Source of the DNA: Dokdonella_A sp044227025
GTDB taxonomy: Bacteria > Pseudomonadota > Gammaproteobacteria > Xanthomonadales > Rhodanobacteraceae
Length of the DNA stretch: 64,000 nucleotides
Assembly: GCF_044227025.1 (NCBI RefSeq)
Contig: NZ_JBGAFX010000003.1
Coordinates: forward strand, 248,001-312,000
Reading direction: 5' to 3'
Shown: piece after piece, positions 59,198 through 64,000 of the stretch
Layout of the letters: each line of letters starts with the position of its first letter
How positions within the stretch are numbered: the first letter of the stretch is position 1
Translations under genes and position numbers: made by a program
The notes under the pieces: model-generated
Databases searched by the model: none
Seen by the model: only the letters and a program-made list of their open reading frames with translations
What the model was told of the DNA's origin: nothing

Positions 59198-59953
59198 TCA
59201 GCCCTTGGCCTTCAATCGAGCGACGAGCGCGCTCAGAACCTGCTGTGCTTCAGGAGCGAACCAGCCGTCGAGGAAGTCTTCCACGGGCAGCGCGCGCGGG
59301 TCGGCGAACACGGCGGCGAGGTCTGCGCGCGCGAGTCGGCGCGTCTCGCCCATGGCGCGCGGCGGGAACTTCAGCAGCTCGGAAAGCCAGGCGACCGCGC
59401 GCGGCACCACCGCATCGACATCGGCGAGTTCGTCGACCAGGCCGATCGCATCGGCTTGTTCCGAGTCGAGCATCGCGCCCGCGACCATCATGCGTTCCGC
59501 GCGGTAGGTGCCGACGAGTCGGCGCAGTGCAGCCTGGATGCATTCCGGCACCGACAGGCCGACCTGGACTTCGTTGAGCCCGATGCGATAGGTGCCGCGC
59601 GCCATGATGCGGTAGTCGCACATGATCGACAGCACCGCACCGCCAGCCGGCGCATGGCCGGTGATCGCGGCAACAATCGGGATCGGCGAACGCGCAAGCG
59701 CCGCGCACAGGCCGAAGAAGTCATTCCAGAACACGCGGAACGCATCGCGATCGAGTTGCAGCAGAGTCGGAACGTCGAGTCCGGCCGAGAACAGGCCCGG
59801 CGCACCCGACAGCACAAGGGCGCGGGCGTCCTGGTTCGGCGCCGCCTCGACCGCGCTGCGCAGCGTGCGCACGAGCGCCGGATCGAGTGCGTTGACCGGT
59901 TTGCGGGCAAGGCGCAGTTCGTGGATCGAATCGTGCTGGATGATGTCGAGCAT
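59198..59953 (-). CDS. Enoyl-CoA hydratase/isomerase family protein
   Basis: A 251-residue crotonase-fold enzyme. The start at 59953 gives MLDIIQHDSIHELRLARKPV. The oxyanion-hole elements are GLFSAGLDVPTLLQLDRDA and GHAPAGGAVLSIMCDYRIMA. Where classical hydratases have Glu144 and Glu164, this protein shows NEVQVGLSVPECI (one acidic residue kept), so it may act as isomerase or on an unusual substrate. Pathway not identifiable; no beta-oxidation genes nearby. Confidence 0.85.
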   Translation of the reverse strand: MLDIIQHDSIHELRLARKPVNALDPALVRTLRSAVEAAPNQDARALVLSGAPGLFSAGLDVPTLLQLDRDAFRVFWNDFFGLCAALARSPIPIVAAITGHAPAGGAVLSIMCDYRIMARGTYRIGLNEVQVGLSVPECIQAALRRLVGTYRAERMMVAGAMLDSEQADAIGLVDELADVDAVVPRAVAWLSELLKFPPRAMGETRRLARADLAAVFADPRALPVEDFLDGWFAPEAQQVLSALVARLKAKG

Positions 59954-60009
59954 GGTATCGGGCGGCCTGGTAGTGGTCGGAGTGCGCGCAGCGATCGCTT
60001 CGCGCTGGA

Positions 60010-61449
60010 TCATTCTTCCGCGGCGGTCCAGTTGTAGCGCACCGTGTAGTCGAGCACGGCCTTGGCGTTGGCCGGCACGGCGACGCGGAATTCGAGCAGG
60101 TCCGGCGTCTGCTGGTCGGGCTTCTGGCTCGATGACGCCAGGGTCCATCCACGCCAGCGATTGGGGTGTTCGCGTACGGTGATGGTACGCGCGTACTCGC
60201 CGTTGTTCGTCAGCGTGATGCGGAAACCCTCATCCATCCGTCGAGCGCCGCGGTCGATCTCGAACGCGGTGCGTTCGCGTTTTGCGGCGAGGTCGAATGC
60301 GGTGCCGAGCTGGACCTGCACGTCGCGACCCTTGGAGACATCGGCGATGCGGTTTTCGCCGAGCAACTCGCTGCGTCCGTCCTTGTCGCGCGTGAGCACG
60401 CGCAGGTTGCCGGCCGGGAGGTTTTCGGCGGCCACGAACAGGAGCTGGCTCTGCACCGGACCGCCGCCGTTCTGCCACGCGTCCCGTTCGAGCATCGGCT
60501 TGGCCGGAAACCAGGCATTGCCGCTTTCGTACAGCCAGCGTCGTTCGCAGGCGAGCTCGCTGCCCGCATACAGCGGTACCTGGGTCACGCTCGCGTCCGG
60601 CAGGTCGAGGTTGCCGTCGATGGCGTAGCTGCGGTAGTCGCCGAGCGAGGATTGCTCCGGGATGCCCTCCGGCGCGGGCGCTGGAGCGGCCTGGGCCTTC
60701 ATCATCATCACGCGCGGACCGCGATCGTACTTGGCGAAGTTCGGCGAGCCCGCGATGAGTTTGAGCTTCGCGCCGGCGTAGTCGCGCCCGCTGCGATTGG
60801 CGATGGTGGCGAGTGCGTCGAGGCGCATGCGGCAACCGTCGTTGCCGAGCAGCAGCGCCGAATACGCGGCGCGCCAGCCAAGACCCGACGTCGGGTAGGT
60901 CAAGGTCGCTGCCGCGGCGCCGGCCTTGCCATCGACTGCGACCTGCAAGGTACTGCCCGGCAGGCCCGAACCCTCGGCGAATTCGACCCGAGCATAGTCG
61001 CGCACGTAGCTGACGCGGCCGTTCGCGCCACGGATGCCGACGCCGCTGCCGTCGATCGCGATCAGCATGCCATCGGCGAGCGGCTTGCCGTCCGTGCCGA
61101 ACACCTGCACGGATTCGCCGCGATGCGCGGCGAGCAGTCCGCCATCGCCGGCGGACACCACGCGCTGCCCCAGCACGCGCGCGGCGCCGCCGAAATCGAT
61201 CGCGACGGCTTCGGTATCGAGCATCGTCGGCAGGCCGTCGATGACGACGGTCTGGCGACCACCCGTGAGCGAGAGTGCGCGTTGTTCATGCACGATCGCA
61301 TGACCGTCTGCGATCGGCTGGTTGCCGGCCTCGAACAAGCCGTCGCCGTCGCTGCGGTAGATCGTGATGGCGGGATCGGCGGAAGCGATCGTCGTTGCAA
61401 CGATGGTCATGGCAATCACCAGCAATTTACCGAACGGATAGTCGCGCAT
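60010..61449 (-). CDS. DUF4139 family exported protein
   Basis: A 479-residue protein with a signal peptide (MRDYPFGKLLVIAMTIVATTIASA). The DUF4139 pattern is seen in ALSLTGGRQTVVIDGLPTML, then SGLGWRAAYSALLLGNDGCR, ANRSGRDYAGAKLKLIAGSP and a C-terminal beta-sandwich (YARTITVREHPNRWRGWTLA) ending with DYTVRYNW. Family members are secreted or periplasmic beta proteins of unknown function. It is divergent from the PCuAC gene (62 bp between starts) and not obviously linked to it. Confidence 0.85.
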   Translation of the reverse strand: MRDYPFGKLLVIAMTIVATTIASADPAITIYRSDGDGLFEAGNQPIADGHAIVHEQRALSLTGGRQTVVIDGLPTMLDTEAVAIDFGGAARVLGQRVVSAGDGGLLAAHRGESVQVFGTDGKPLADGMLIAIDGSGVGIRGANGRVSYVRDYARVEFAEGSGLPGSTLQVAVDGKAGAAAATLTYPTSGLGWRAAYSALLLGNDGCRMRLDALATIANRSGRDYAGAKLKLIAGSPNFAKYDRGPRVMMMKAQAAPAPAPEGIPEQSSLGDYRSYAIDGNLDLPDASVTQVPLYAGSELACERRWLYESGNAWFPAKPMLERDAWQNGGGPVQSQLLFVAAENLPAGNLRVLTRDKDGRSELLGENRIADVSKGRDVQVQLGTAFDLAAKRERTAFEIDRGARRMDEGFRITLTNNGEYARTITVREHPNRWRGWTLASSSQKPDQQTPDLLEFRVAVPANAKAVLDYTVRYNWTAAEE

Positions 61450-61511
61450 CGTCGAACTCCAGTCGCGCAGGGTCGATGTGGCCTATGATAACGATCATGC
61501 CGGAGGATGCC

Positions 61512-61955
61512 ATGCACCGTTCAAGCGCTGTTCCGCTCACGTTGGCTTTGTTGTTCGGTGCGAGCGTCGCGCATGCGGAAGGCAAGCTCGGGGTATTCGA
61601 TGCATGGATCCGCCAGGCGCCGCCGGGTGCGACCATGATGGCCGGCTATGCGACCTTGAAGAACACCGGAGATGCGCCGATCACCGTGCTGACCGTGCAA
61701 AGCGATGCGTTCCGCATGACGTCGGTACACGAGACGATCGTTGCCAATGACATGGCGAAGATGCGCGAAGTCCATCGCCTCGCGGTTCCGGCGGGCGACG
61801 AAGTGCGCATGGAGCCGGGCGGCAGGCACCTGATGCTCATGCAGCCGCGCCACGACATCGTGCCCGGCGACAAGATCGAAGTGGTGTTCCTGCTCGCCGA
61901 CGGAACGCGCTTGCAGACCTACTTCGACGTGCTCCCGTCCGACGCATCGGACTGA
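61512..61955 (+). CDS. PCuAC-type periplasmic copper chaperone
   Basis: A 147-residue protein with a signal peptide (MHRSSAVPLTLALLFGASVAHA). GGAGGA at 61502-61507 supports this start over the ATG at 61497. The copper site motif H-M..x..M..x21..H-x-M is present: H71-region VHETIVANDMAKMREV, then GRHLMLMQPRHDI. PCuAC delivers Cu(I) to cytochrome oxidase CuA. No Sco or oxidase genes lie in the window. Its last 37 bases overlap the end of the thioesterase gene in convergent orientation. Confidence 0.92.
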   Translation: MHRSSAVPLTLALLFGASVAHAEGKLGVFDAWIRQAPPGATMMAGYATLKNTGDAPITVLTVQSDAFRMTSVHETIVANDMAKMREVHRLAVPAGDEVRMEPGGRHLMLMQPRHDIVPGDKIEVVFLLADGTRLQTYFDVLPSDASD

Positions 61956-62412
61956 CACGCCGCGCGGATCGCTGACGGCAAAGCTACCGAACGCCCGCTG
62001 GCTGGATCGATCCAGACCATCACGACTTCACCGTCGGCATAGACGCAATGGCTGTCGTCTTCCGCGACGATGCGGTGCGCGATCGTGACCGATGAGGTGC
62101 CGATGCGCTTCGTCGCGAGTTCGGTCACGATACGGCCCGGCCACGCGAGCTGGCGCCGGAAATTCACCTGCGCCGCCGCGACGACCGGCATCATCGACTC
62201 GTCGAACCACGGGCCGTTCACGCCGGCAAGCCAGGCGAGGCGGGCTTCCTGCGCGTAGACCAGGAAGGTCGCGTTGTTTACGTGATTGAACGCGTCGAGA
62301 TCTGCCCAACGCACCGTCATCGCTACGCGCGCGAGCGGCCGCAGGTCGGCAGCGGCGGGTTCGACCGGCGCGACGGCGGTTGTTTTCGTGGTCTTCGTCC
62401 TGCGTGCGCCCG

Positions 62413-62416
<4 letters not shown>
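61919..62416 (-). CDS. Acyl-CoA thioesterase (hot-dog fold)
   Basis: A 165-residue hot-dog protein with one 4HBT domain: MTVRWADLDAFNHVNNATFL with the catalytic Asp in DLDAFNH, then YAQEARLAWLAGVNG and SSVTIAHRIVAEDDSHCVYA. Likely hydrolyses acyl-CoA; substrate unknown. It starts in the stop of uvrA (ATGA overlap), so it is downstream in the uvrA transcript, an arrangement seen in other Lysobacterales. The first 25 residues (Thr/Ala rich) are unconserved. Confidence 0.88.

Positions 62417-64000
<1,584 letters not shown>

Overview
The window is GC-rich DNA (roughly two thirds G+C) that is almost fully coding. It reads as chromosome from a gammaproteobacterium of the order Lysobacterales (Xanthomonadales). 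The evidence is the codon bias, the gene orders folC-dedD-cvpA-purF, phoB-phoR-ppk-ppx, pcnB-folK-panB-panC-panD and queG-nnrD-tsaE-amiC-mutL, an endonuclease-type MutL, and short degenerate intergenic repeats of the kind common in that order. I cannot fix the family or genus. I found no prophage, insertion sequence, integrase, CRISPR array or plasmid function. Most of the window is core genome, with accessory secreted or surface genes at 3.5-8.5, 14.9-19.8, 20.2-23.6 and 38.2-39.4 kb.

Layout. 0-2.4 kb: start of a DUF21/CNNM membrane protein, then a DUF47 (PhoU-like) regulator with a Pit phosphate transporter. 2.5-3.3 kb: a small unknown protein and an alkyltransferase-like DNA repair protein. 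3.5-8.5 kb: an export locus (DUF1800, Tat-exported DUF1501, cupredoxin, M35 metallopeptidase). 8.7-14 kb: rhomboid protease, folC, SPOR protein, cvpA, purF. 14.1-19.8 kb: a ferritin-like DUF455 protein and a set of membrane and glycosyltransferase genes that probably build a surface glycan or glycolipid. 19.8-23.6 kb: a possible structured RNA element and four secreted proteins, two of them close paralogues.

23.6-32.1 kb, minus strand: lpxH, a cyclophilin, and the phosphate block phoB-phoR-pstS-like-ppk-ppx. This block joins phosphate sensing directly to polyphosphate synthesis and breakdown, and pairs functionally with the pit locus at the left edge. 32.3-44.3 kb: a BepA-like chaperone-protease, glutaredoxin, an AhpD-like protein, NAD-type isocitrate dehydrogenase, thiD, an outer-membrane barrel protein, PhoH-PIN, a peroxiredoxin, a GcvR-like ACT protein, dapA, a BamC-like lipoprotein, ferredoxin and tRNA-Glu(CTC).

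44.5-53.5 kb: the pcnB-folK-panBC(D) run (RNA polyadenylation, folate, pantothenate), a candidate small RNA between panC and panD, queG, nnrD, tsaE and amiC. 53.6-64 kb: mutL, a DUF1684 lipoprotein-like protein, a degenerate FKBP, DUF1289-NUDIX-sulfurtransferase, an enoyl-CoA hydratase, a DUF4139 protein, a PCuAC copper chaperone, a thioesterase and the 3' part of uvrA.

The least explained material is the secreted-protein loci, the structured element at 19992-20081, the sRNA-like transcript at 48115-48229, and three kinds of intergenic hairpin repeat. All functional statements come from reading motifs and gene order. No database search was run.
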